Of a stretch of 17,820 nucleotides of DNA, positions 1-6,493 are shown piece by piece. This DNA comes from JAKPPT01 sp964630305 (GTDB lineage: Bacteria; Spirochaetota; Spirochaetia; Treponematales; UBA12059). The notes beneath the pieces are model-generated. The model saw only the letters and a list, made by a program, of their open reading frames with translations, searched no databases and was not told the DNA's origin. Positions within the stretch are counted from its first letter, which is position 1. Each line of letters begins with the position of its first letter. A program made the translations under genes and the position numbers. The stretch covers positions 1-17,820 of the forward strand of contig CAZVTR010000045.1 in assembly GCA_964630305.1 (NCBI GenBank), read 5' to 3'.

Positions 1-144
1 TATTTGAATGGAAGCTACACACCGCTAGCCCTCGCATATTTTATGCGGGACAACACTGATGACCAGTACAAGAAGAGCCAATACACCAAAATAATCAAGA
101 TGCTCGAGAAACTGGGAGCAGTGAATAAAACTTCGGTGCAATAA
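1..144 (+). CDS. C-terminal end of an unidentified protein (5' truncated by window edge)
   Basis: Frame 1 is open from the first base to a TAA at 142-144 and encodes 47 residues. The tail is hydrophilic and lysine-rich near its end (KKSQYTKIIKMLEKLGA), with a probable amphipathic helix. Base composition is more balanced than in the AT-rich genes further on, so it may belong to the chromosomal backbone flanking the cluster. I do not recognise a family from this fragment. No terminator is visible in the about 50 bases after the stop. That the frame is coding is inferred from its openness and ordinary codon use over a short stretch only. Confidence 0.5.
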   Translation, partial: YLNGSYTPLALAYFMRDNTDDQYKKSQYTKIIKMLEKLGAVNKTSVQ

Positions 145-187
145 AGAGAATTATTGCAAAGCAGAAGTGATGTACAGCAGAAAAAAT

Positions 188-245
188 TTGTCTCCTAATT
201 GATATACAATGTATACTTGATTATGTGATATACAATGTATATACT
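188..245 (+). promoter_or_regulatory. mazEF promoter with two palindromic operator copies
   Basis: The palindrome TATACA-A-TGTATA (6-bp arms around one base) occurs twice, inside a 15-base direct repeat at 201-215 and 227-241, 26 bases apart. Each copy runs into TATACT, a good -10 hexamer (212-217 and 240-245). The upstream -10 pairs with TTGTCT at 188-193 (18-base spacer) and the downstream one with TTGATT at 217-222 (17-base spacer). The upstream promoter leaves the ribosome binding site GGGAGG (251-256) intact in the mRNA; the downstream one would start within it. MazE/MazEF complexes are known to repress their own operon through palindromes over the promoter, so these are the likely operators. 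Confidence 0.75.
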
Positions 246-262
246 TTAAAGGGAGGCTTAGC

Positions 263-496
263 ATGAAGACTGTATTACAAAAGTGGGGAAATAGTTTAGG
301 AATACGCATTCCTTCTCTTTATGTGAAAGAGTTTAACTTGAAGAACGGCATTTCTGTTGAAATTTCCGAAGAAGATGGCAAAATTGTTATATATCCGCCT
401 AAAAAGACGCTTACAGATCTACTTTCAAAAGTAACTAATGAGAATAGACATTCTGCAATCGAAACTGGCCCTTCTGTTGGAAATGAAGAATGGTAA
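263..496 (+). CDS. mazE: MazE-type antitoxin (AbrB/MazE DNA-binding fold)
   Basis: This 77-residue protein is the antitoxin of a type II toxin-antitoxin pair. The N-terminal part (about residues 5-45) has the AbrB/MazE swapped-hairpin signature: QKWGNSLGIRIPS followed by VKEFNLKNGISVEIS. This part should bind the operators just upstream. The C-terminal part (about 46-77) is polar and ends in GNEEW, like the flexible toxin-wrapping tail of other MazE proteins, which masks the MazF active site. A strong GGGAGG lies 6 bases before the ATG. The last bases overlap the start of the toxin gene by 7, giving translational coupling with antitoxin first, as usual. The pairing is well supported by sequence and by the neighbouring gene. 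Confidence 0.93.
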   Translation: MKTVLQKWGNSLGIRIPSLYVKEFNLKNGISVEISEEDGKIVIYPPKKTLTDLLSKVTNENRHSAIETGPSVGNEEW

Positions 497-828
497 AAAA
501 CTACGTTCCTGATCAAGGAGACATTGTTTGGCTTGATTTTAATCCTCAGCAAGGGCAGAAACAGAAAGGTCGTAGACCTGCGCTTGTTCTTTCGTTTAAA
601 GAATATAATGAAAAAATTGGGTTAGCAATATTTTGCCCCATTAGCAGCATAATAAAGGGATACCCTTTTGAAGTTGAAGTTGTTGGTAAAAAAATAAAAG
701 GATGTGTATTGAGTGATCAAATAAAAAGCCTTGATTGGACAGTAAGAAATATTGAATTTATAGAAAAAATTAAAAACGAAAAACTTGAAGAGGTAATAAA
801 CACAGTGCTTTTACTGATAAAGAAATGA
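490..828 (+). CDS. mazF: MazF-type endoribonuclease toxin
   Basis: The product (112 residues) matches the MazF/PemK family along its whole length and aligns without gaps to the first 60 residues of E. coli MazF. Shared motifs are YVPDQGDIVWLDFNP (5-19), the RNA-binding and catalytic RRPALVLS (28-35), KGYPFEV (56-62) and LSDQIKSLDW. MazF proteins cleave single-stranded mRNA at short specific sites to arrest growth. The arginine equivalent to catalytic Arg29 is present. The position of catalytic Thr52 is Ser, a conservative change that may keep activity but could alter it. The start overlaps mazE by 7 bases. No terminator is apparent after the TGA. Its role beside a surface-polysaccharide cluster is probably maintenance of the region, which is inference. 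Confidence 0.93.
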   Translation: MVKNYVPDQGDIVWLDFNPQQGQKQKGRRPALVLSFKEYNEKIGLAIFCPISSIIKGYPFEVEVVGKKIKGCVLSDQIKSLDWTVRNIEFIEKIKNEKLEEVINTVLLLIKK

Positions 829-1028
829 GAACACAAAATATCTGCGTGGAATTGATTCGTTTTTATTACAACATCGGTACAATTGAATTATTAGAAACAG
901 TACCATTTATTAAAAAAGAGCCAGTTAGTGTATATAAAAATGCTCTTGAGGCTATTTATAATGATTTATCTATGAGAGCTGATAATTCATTGAGCAAACT
1001 GTATCATGCTGAGATGCTGGAGCCATAG
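825..1028 (+). CDS. Small hypothetical protein overlapping the mazF stop
   Basis: The frame encodes 67 residues and starts in an ATGA overlap with mazF, so it could be translated by coupling as a third gene of the toxin-antitoxin operon. The middle (about residues 8-50) looks like a plausible helical protein, with LIRFYYNIGTIELLETV and VSVYKNALEAIYNDLS. There is no strong ribosome binding site of its own, only a weak AAAG about 6 bases upstream. I do not recognise a family. Its stop falls close to where base composition changes into the GC-richer structured stretch, so it may be the truncated front of a longer gene cut by an old rearrangement. A chance open frame in AT-rich DNA is also possible. 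Confidence 0.35.
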   Translation: MRTQNICVELIRFYYNIGTIELLETVPFIKKEPVSVYKNALEAIYNDLSMRADNSLSKLYHAEMLEP

Positions 1029-1085
1029 TGGTTACCGTAGCCCTGGAGTAAACTGGAATAGCATCAGGCCCAAAAAATCTCCATT

Positions 1086-1108
1086 TTTTGTTCACAATTT
1101 GAACAAAA
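1086..1108. repeat. 9-bp perfect hairpin
   Basis: TTTTGTTCA and TGAACAAAA form a perfect 9-bp inverted repeat around the 5-base loop CAATT. The stem is mostly A-T and is not followed by a T run, so it is a weak terminator at best on either strand. It could equally be an operator or a mobile-element remnant. Confidence 0.4.
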
Positions 1109-1165
1109 TTTCCCAAAAAGCCTTGAAAAACATACTGCACTGTGATAATCTTAACCATGACAGGT

Positions 1166-1224
1166 TCAAAGCCGGTGCTGCTCGTAACGCTGTATGCTTT
1201 ATTGCTTGCTGCGCCCGGCTTTGA
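1166..1224. repeat. 10-bp perfect inverted repeat with 39-base spacer
   Basis: TCAAAGCCGG at 1166-1175 is the exact reverse complement of CCGGCTTTGA at 1215-1224. Ten perfect pairs this GC-rich are unlikely by chance in neighbouring AT-rich DNA. No transposase lies inside, so this could be the ends of a very small non-autonomous element or a long-range RNA stem. Confidence 0.4.
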
Positions 1225-1299
1225 CCACACGTACTGTCAGCGTGTTTCGGCCGCGGCAGGGTGGCATGAGGGAAGTTAGGTAAAGGGCTCTACAAGCAC

Positions 1300-1345
1300 C
1301 ATGCAAGGAGTTCCGGCTATTCTTGCGCCGGGGATGTATTGCATG
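1300..1345. repeat. Nested imperfect palindrome (7-bp outer and 5-bp inner stem)
   Basis: The outer arms CATGCAA (1300-1306) and TTGCATG (1339-1345) enclose inner arms CCGGC (1313-1317) and GCCGG (1327-1331), giving a two-part stem with an asymmetric internal loop (6 and 7 bases) and a 9-base terminal loop. No T run follows, so it does not look like a standard intrinsic terminator. It lies about 90 bases before the wzx start and could be part of its leader. Confidence 0.4.
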
Positions 1346-1435
1346 TTTCATAAGAGCTCGGAACCGGCATGCCATCGGGGGTGGGGTAAAAAGTGGTTAA
1401 CCAATAATGTCCTATAAAAAATTAAGGTTATTATT

Positions 1436-2710
1436 TTGAAACTACAATTATTAAATATAATTAGAAGCAATACCGACTACCGTCGGCTTTTTGAAAATTT
1501 TATATCCCTTTCAATTTTACAGGGGCTTAATTATATCCTTCTCTTTATCACCTTTCCGTATCAGGTTAGAGTTCTGGGGATAGAAAAGTTAGGTCTTCTG
1601 TCTTTTGTCATGGCTACAATAGGTTGTTTCCAAATCTTAACTGATTATGGGTTCAATCTTTCAGCAACACGAATGGTGGCAATATATCGGGAAAATAAGG
1701 AAAAGCTAGAAGAGATATTTAGTTCGGTTATGATCGCTAAAGCAGGGCTTTTTATAGTAAGTTTACTATTAATGACTATTTTAGTCTTTAGTTTTGAAAA
1801 ATTCCGGACTGACTGGTATATATACTATCTTGCTTTTGGTATGGTGTTAGGGCAAGTTCTGTTTCCGGTATGGTTTTTCCAAGGAATGGAACGGATGCGC
1901 TATATAACATTTCTCAATATTCTAGCGAAAGGCTTCTTTACTATTGCCATTTTTATATTTGTAAAGAAACAAGAGGATTATTGGAAAATTCCACTTTTAA
2001 ATACGATAGGATTTGTTGTTACAGGAGTGGTTAGTCTATGGTTGATTAAAAGAAAGTATAATGTGAAAATTACATTAAAAAATGTTAGCAAATTTAGCAT
2101 TGTTTCACAATTAAGAGATGGTTTAAATATTTTCTTATCTAATGTTACAGGAAGTATATATGGTCAAGGTACAGTTTTTTTTCTGGGAATTATAGTAAAC
2201 GATAATACAATAGTTGGTTATTATAGTGTTGCAGAAAAGTTAATGAAAATAATAGTTGGTTTGTCTCAGCCAATTGCTCAATCGTATTATCCGTTTTACG
2301 CTAATAAAAATAAAAGTGAAGTGAGAAAAAAAGTAAAAAAAATTTTATTTTATAGCGCCTTAATGTCTATAATGTATCTAGTCTTTATGTTGATATTAGG
2401 TAAATATGTATATTATTACTTAATAAAAAATAAAAATGTTATAGCAACCTGTATATATTTTATTATATCAGTCACAGGTGCATTAACAATAATGAATGTA
2501 ATTAAGCAACCGTTAATTTATATATTTAATAAAGATAAAGAAAATTTTTTTATGTATTTATTTGTCAGTCTGTCATTTATCTTAATCAATTTAATTCTTA
2601 CTACTTTTTTTTCTGCAATTGGTACTGCAATTAGCTTACTATATGTGGAAACAATGATTTTATGTGTAGGTTTAATAATTATTTATAAAAAGAAAAAGAC
2701 TGAAAATTAA
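1436..2710 (+). CDS. wzx: Wzx-type polysaccharide flippase
   Basis: This 424-residue, strongly hydrophobic protein belongs to the polysaccharide transport (PST/Wzx, RfbX) group of the MATE/MOP superfamily. About 12 membrane helices can be read. The N-terminal part has the typical first-helix pattern LQGLNYILLFITFPYQVRVLG (about 28-48, written here with its conserved PYQVRVLG), followed by EKLGLLSFVMA and DYGFNLSATR; FPVWFFQGMERM lies near residue 142-153. Wzx proteins move undecaprenyl-diphosphate-linked repeat units across the inner membrane. The chosen start is TTG with AAGG 8 bases upstream; no better ATG exists before the first helix. A short lysine-rich tail ends the protein. It is separated from the rest of the cluster by 2.6 kb of decayed DNA. 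Family assignment is secure; substrate is unknown. Confidence 0.88.
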   Translation: MKLQLLNIIRSNTDYRRLFENFISLSILQGLNYILLFITFPYQVRVLGIEKLGLLSFVMATIGCFQILTDYGFNLSATRMVAIYRENKEKLEEIFSSVMIAKAGLFIVSLLLMTILVFSFEKFRTDWYIYYLAFGMVLGQVLFPVWFFQGMERMRYITFLNILAKGFFTIAIFIFVKKQEDYWKIPLLNTIGFVVTGVVSLWLIKRKYNVKITLKNVSKFSIVSQLRDGLNIFLSNVTGSIYGQGTVFFLGIIVNDNTIVGYYSVAEKLMKIIVGLSQPIAQSYYPFYANKNKSEVRKKVKKILFYSALMSIMYLVFMLILGKYVYYYLIKNKNVIATCIYFIISVTGALTIMNVIKQPLIYIFNKDKENFFMYLFVSLSFILINLILTTFFSAIGTAISLLYVETMILCVGLIIIYKKKKTEN

Positions 2711-2880
2711 AAAACTAATAGTCAGTGTTATAATTAATATTCTTAGTGAGTAACGTAATATTGAGCATTGTAAAAAAAGTGTTTTATGAGCTGTTGAAAT
2801 ATTTTTAATTGATATGTATAGCGAAAGTAAAATTGTGGAATAGTAAAAAATATAAATATGTTTAACTTGCAAGAAGTTTT
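2711..2880. other. AT-rich stretch after wzx, probable upstream part of the decayed glycosyltransferase
   Basis: No intact frame or terminator is seen. The segment is densely stopped in all frames. It leads directly into a readable glycosyltransferase fragment at 2881, so it may hold that gene's degraded N-terminal part, but I cannot recognise any motif. Confidence 0.25.
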
Positions 2881-3218
2881 ATTTTCAGTAAAGCAACTAA
2901 TGATTGGTGTTTAATTGTAGATTCTGATAAATTAATTTTCTACCAGATGTACTTATGCATTAAAAATATAGTTGAGAGCAATTCTGAAGATATAATTTCT
3001 TTCGCTTGTAATTATTGTTTGTAAGAAAACTGCTTTTTGGTTCAGGATGAAAAGCTATACAAGATATGCATTTTCGATTATTTAAAAAAAATATATATTT
3101 GGGCAAATTGATAAAAAGTAAGAGTTTTACAAGTTAATAATGGGTTTGAAGGATTTATACACTTTCATTTTATAACCGTGAAACATTTCATAAGTAAACT
3201 CAATAGGTATACTTCGAT
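2881..3218 (+). pseudogene. Remnant of a family 2 glycosyltransferase, cut by an IS
   Basis: Forty-seven open codons from 2881 to the TAA at 3022-3024 read NDWCLIVDSDKLIFY (codons 7-21) and then NIVESNSEDIISFA, which is the DxD-containing core of a GT-A fold, family 2 glycosyltransferase: DWxLxxDxDE is the usual form, and the glutamate has become lysine here. Further fragments such as VNNGFEGFIHFHF (about 3132-3170) and LNRYTSM follow in shifted frames. The remnant stops at the left end of the IS256-family element at 3219. Both the front and the rear are missing or unreadable. It probably was a glycosyltransferase gene of the same cluster that has been lost. Confidence 0.5.
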
Positions 3219-4505
3219 GAGCCTGTAGAAAATATGTGTAAACGAGTATATTACAAAAAGGAGAAGTATAGCCTTTACGAATGAAGTACTAGATGAATTC
3301 TTAATTGAGAATCAGAAGCCAGAGGATATTACCGATTCAGCGGGTTTGCTCAACCAGATTACTAACATACTGATCGAGTAAGCAATGGGGTTAGAGCTCG
3401 CAGAACATGTTGAATATGAAAAATATTACCAAGGCAAAAAGCAGATTAAGAATCGGCGAAATGAAAAACAAAAAAGACAATCACGAAAGACCAGTGGTTA
3501 ATTGAAAAAACTGTCTTTCTAGATTGAGTTGGAATTTTTGAACCAGCCATAACTCCCAAACATCAAGGGTTATGGGCTTTAATTACAAGATACTATCAAT
3601 ATATGCCTGTGGCATGACGACCTGTTATATAAACGAACATCTCAAAGAGATTTATGAAGTTAAGGTCTTAACTAAATTCATTAGTCATGCTACTGATTCA
3701 GTAAAGGATTTAATGGATAGTTAGCGAAACAGCAACCTTGAGCCATTTTTTTGCTTACTGTTTTTTTTGATGTTTTGATTTTTAATTTCCAGGATGATAG
3801 CAAGAAAATCACATAAGATTATTATATGATGTTAGAAATCAATCGAGAATGTAAAAAGGAATTCATAGGACTCCGGATAGACAAGACTGAAGAGACTACA
3901 TCCTGACTCAAGGTCATAAATGAACTCAAAAATCGAAATGTCCAAGATGTTTTTTATTGCAGTAGATGGTCTCATTGATTTATTGATGCGATTAGGGCAC
4001 TGTTCCCTAAAACCAAAGTTCAGTTTAGCATTGTAAGCATAGTTCTTAATTTCCTTAACTTTATCACCTAAAAGGGCCGAAAGGACGTTATAGTGGATTT
4101 AAAAAGTTTTATATGGTAACTAGTAAAAAAGCTTCTGTTATGGAACTCGAACAATTTGCCTAATGTTGGGATTCCAAGTCCCCCATGATTTCTTTATCCT
4201 GAAACAACTGCAAGCCAGAGTTGACTTTTTTTATCAAACACCCATGACTAATTTGCAAACCATCTATGTGATTAATAGTATAGAGTCAGTCAATTACTTA
4301 AACCTGAAGCTTATAAGAAATAGCTTTGGATTTGCCACTACAGATGTAACTATGAAGTTGGCAATAATGACCTTATAAAATATGTTCAAAATAAGACTAT
4401 GTCTATTTGATATGAGGATATAACAATGCATCAATTTAGTATATTTTATGGTGCTCGAATATCATTATGATTAAAAGACTGTTTACACAAAATTTGAAAT
4501 GGCTC
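3219..4505 (+). mobile_element. Degenerate IS256-family insertion sequence with terminal inverted repeats
   Basis: The two ends (3219-3243 and 4481-4505) are imperfect inverted repeats matching at 19 of 25 positions; both outer ends read GAGCC and both inner ends GTGTAAAC when read inward. The ends flank a transposase reading frame of normal length for IS256 elements, and the total of 1287 bases fits that family. IS256 elements make target duplications of 8-9 bases. Here the flanks show CTTCGA (3212-3217) and CTTACGA (4506-4512), possibly a duplication blurred by one inserted base. The element is immobile by itself because the transposase is destroyed. Confidence 0.75.
3268..4470 (+). pseudogene. 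IS256-family (mutator-type) transposase, multiply inactivated
   Basis: Read across frames, the segment covers a full-length IS256 transposase of about 400 codons. Recognisable pieces in order are NEVLDEFLIENQKPEDITDS (3280-3339), LELAEHVEYEKYYQGKKQIK, KILSIYACGMTT and INEHLKEIYEVKV, KVINELKNRNVQDVF, IDAIRALFPKTKVQFSIV, KGRKDVIVDLK, RVDFFYQTP, INSIESVNYLNLKLIRNSFG and the final HQFSIFYGARISL before TGA at 4468. These match the DDE-type mutator family, including the region that normally reads TTNAIES. The start codon has become ATA at 3268, with an intact AAGGAG at 3258-3263. There is an in-frame TAA at 3379, and several later frameshifts and stops. A 71-codon open piece (4163-4378) is just its C-terminal part. 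Confidence 0.85.
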
Positions 4506-5298
4506 CTTACGAAATGGAATAAGCATTGTCTATACCTGACACACATCAGTTATGGTGACCGTTTTCATAAACTATATGCATGATGAGCTGCTATTACGAA
4601 ACACAGTATCAGGTCTAAAAAATAATAGTAGACACTCTTCAGGAGCAAATTAAATATGTACAGGTAGGCACTTAATAATTAGTGTAACTCTGTATTTTCG
4701 CAGCTATAAAGAAACTAATAAGCTCGTTTTTTTCGCTCTGATCATAGTTTTAGATATTTTACAGTAGTACTAACAGTGAATTGTTTATTTTTGATATCCG
4801 ATGTAATTATAAATGGTTCATAAGCTTTTCCCTCTATTATATTGCGTTGAATGATTTTTATGAACTTTTTACTGTACATGCAGTCAAAAAAAATCTAGAT
4901 AGGTTGTATTGATGCATAAAACGCTTTATCTTATAGCTGTTTTTCCAATTGTTTTTTCCATGTCCTTTCTAAACAACCTATAATTGTAATTTGTTTACCG
5001 TTGGTTATCTATGTATTTATTCTACACCAGTTTGTGAGTGCTTGCGTGGCATATTTCCTATATTAAACAATAAGCTTAACAAATGTATCTAGTATTGCAC
5101 TTTCATGCTTTTAATTCTTTTTGATAAAATTGTTCTGTTTCTCTTGTAAATCCTAGTTTTACTTATATCATTAAATTCAATTATTTTACACTGCTACTTT
5201 GTTTTTCCAGTGAATAGTGTGCAAAAGTTTGGGTAAGAATATATGATAAAGCATCTGACTATATTTGAGTAAAATATTTGATTAAGCAACTCATGTGT
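4506..5298. other. Long AT-rich stretch without recognisable gene
   Basis: All six frames are broken by frequent stops. On the + strand, HCLYLTHISYGDRFHKLYA can be read at about 4524-4580 just after the IS right end, and on the - strand some longer pieces exist around 4720-4990, but none shows a family signature. Because it follows a disrupted glycosyltransferase and an IS, the simplest reading is more decayed cluster genes. No RNA gene, terminator or repeat stands out. Confidence 0.4.
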
Positions 5299-5327
5299 TT
5301 GACAAATGGTGAATAATTCTTTAAAAT
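5299..5327 (+). promoter_or_regulatory. sigma70-type promoter for wecB
   Basis: A perfect -35 hexamer TTGACA (5299-5304) is followed after 17 bases by TAAAAT (5322-5327), five of six matches to the -10 consensus. The expected start near 5334 would give a leader of about 24 bases containing AAGGA at 5341-5345. This is the best promoter in the central part of the window and could restart transcription of the cluster downstream of the decayed zone. Confidence 0.65.
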
Positions 5328-5357
5328 AAAATAATTAATTAAGGATGCTTAAGAGTA

Positions 5358-6476
5358 ATGAAAAAGATATTATTTGTTTATGGTACAAGACCAGAAGCTA
5401 TAAAAATGGCTCCGCTGATATTAGAGATGAAAAAAAAAACTAAAATATTTGATGTTCGTGTTTGCTTAACTGGGCAACATCGACAAATGCTTGATCAGGT
5501 AAATTCGTTTTTTGGAATTAGTAGCGATTATGATTTAAATTTAATGCAGCCAAATCAAACATTATTCGATATTATTACAAAATGTATGAAAGGTCTTGAA
5601 CCGATTTTAAATGAGTTTAAGCCAGATCTCGCTTTTATTCAGGGTGATACTACGACTGTTGTCGCAGCTGCAATTGCAGCTTATTATAAACATATATCAG
5701 TAGCACATCTTGAAGCCGGATTGCGAAGTGGTGATTTGTATTCACCTTTTCCTGAAGAAGGCAACAGACGTATTACTGGGCATATCGCTACATGGCATTT
5801 TGCTCCTACGGAGAGAGCAGCGGAAAATTTACGGAAAGAAGCTATAACTGACAATGTCTTTGTTGTTGGTAATACCGTTATAGACGCACTTTTGTATGCC
5901 CTAAAAATAGTTGAAAAAAATGAAAGAACATATAGTCAATTTTTTGATTTTATTGATTTTTCAAAGCGGATTGTCCTCGTAACAGGTCATAGGCGAGAAA
6001 GTTTTGGTGAACCATTTGAGAATATGTGTTTAGCAATGAAAGATATTGTTGCTCAAAATCCTGATGTTCAGATTGTTTACCCGGTACATTTAAATCCTAA
6101 TGTTCAAGAACCTGTAAAACGATTGCTTGGTGATGTGAAAAATATTAAATTAATTCAGCCTTTAGATTATCCATACTTAATCTGGTTGATGAATAAATGT
6201 ACTATAGTTTTAACTGATTCTGGTGGAATTCAAGAAGAAGCGCCAGCCCTTGGAAAGCCAGTCTTAGTAATGAGAGATGTTACAGAAAGGCAGGAGGGGA
6301 TAGATGCAGGTACTGCAAAATTGGTTGGGACAAATCGATTAACTATTGTAAATACTGTAAATGCACTTCTTAATAATAGTTGGGAATATGAAAAAATGTC
6401 AAAAGCAGTGAATCCTTATGGCGATGGTACAGCTAGTAAAAAAATAATTTCTGTGTTTTTATCAAATCAGTGTTAG
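5358..6476 (+). CDS. wecB: UDP-N-acetylglucosamine 2-epimerase (non-hydrolysing)
   Basis: The 372-residue protein has the full length of WecB/MnaA enzymes, cytoplasmic proteins that interconvert UDP-GlcNAc and UDP-ManNAc. Family motifs occur in order: GTRPEAIKMAPL (9-20), QGDTTT (95-100), HLEAGLRSGD (117-126), PFPEEGNRRITGHIA (130-144), GHRRESFGEPF (210-220), TDSGGIQEEAPALGKPV and VMRDVTERQEG, and NPYGDG near the end. The Asp, Glu and His residues expected at the active site (Asp97, Glu119, Glu133/134, His211) are present. AAGGA lies 12 bases and AAGAG 2 bases before the ATG. No UDP-ManNAc dehydrogenase (wecC) is in the window, so ManNAc may be used as such. The next gene starts 17 bases after its stop. 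Confidence 0.96.
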   Translation: MKKILFVYGTRPEAIKMAPLILEMKKKTKIFDVRVCLTGQHRQMLDQVNSFFGISSDYDLNLMQPNQTLFDIITKCMKGLEPILNEFKPDLAFIQGDTTTVVAAAIAAYYKHISVAHLEAGLRSGDLYSPFPEEGNRRITGHIATWHFAPTERAAENLRKEAITDNVFVVGNTVIDALLYALKIVEKNERTYSQFFDFIDFSKRIVLVTGHRRESFGEPFENMCLAMKDIVAQNPDVQIVYPVHLNPNVQEPVKRLLGDVKNIKLIQPLDYPYLIWLMNKCTIVLTDSGGIQEEAPALGKPVLVMRDVTERQEGIDAGTAKLVGTNRLTIVNTVNALLNNSWEYEKMSKAVNPYGDGTASKKIISVFLSNQC

Positions 6477-6493
6477 AAGGGAGTGCTTAGAAA

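Larger units (their letters stand above)
1029..1435. other. Gene-poor, GC-richer stretch with multiple inverted repeats
   Basis: No convincing gene lies here, although composition is clearly more GC-rich than on either side. It holds a 9-bp hairpin (1086-1108), a 10-bp perfect inverted repeat (1166-1175 with 1215-1224) and a nested imperfect palindrome (1300-1345), listed separately. A 40-codon frame at 1157-1279 begins with a hydrophobic run resembling a signal peptide (KPVLLVTLYALLLAAPG) but has no good ribosome binding site and contains the 10-bp repeat, so I do not call it a gene. The stretch may be the remains of a mobile or repeated element, or a junction between backbone and polysaccharide cluster. 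Confidence 0.4.

Noticed and set aside
319..552. Minus-strand frame across mazE and mazF
   Set aside because: It is antisense to two well-supported genes and shows no family features.
970..1230. 86-codon frame on the minus strand overlapping the structured stretch
   Set aside because: It has no ribosome binding site or recognisable motif, overlaps strong inverted repeats and the + strand frame at 825-1028, and is best explained as chance.
4163..4378. 71-codon frame as an independent small gene
   Set aside because: Its sequence (INSIESVNYLN and following) is the C-terminal part of the decayed IS256-family transposase.
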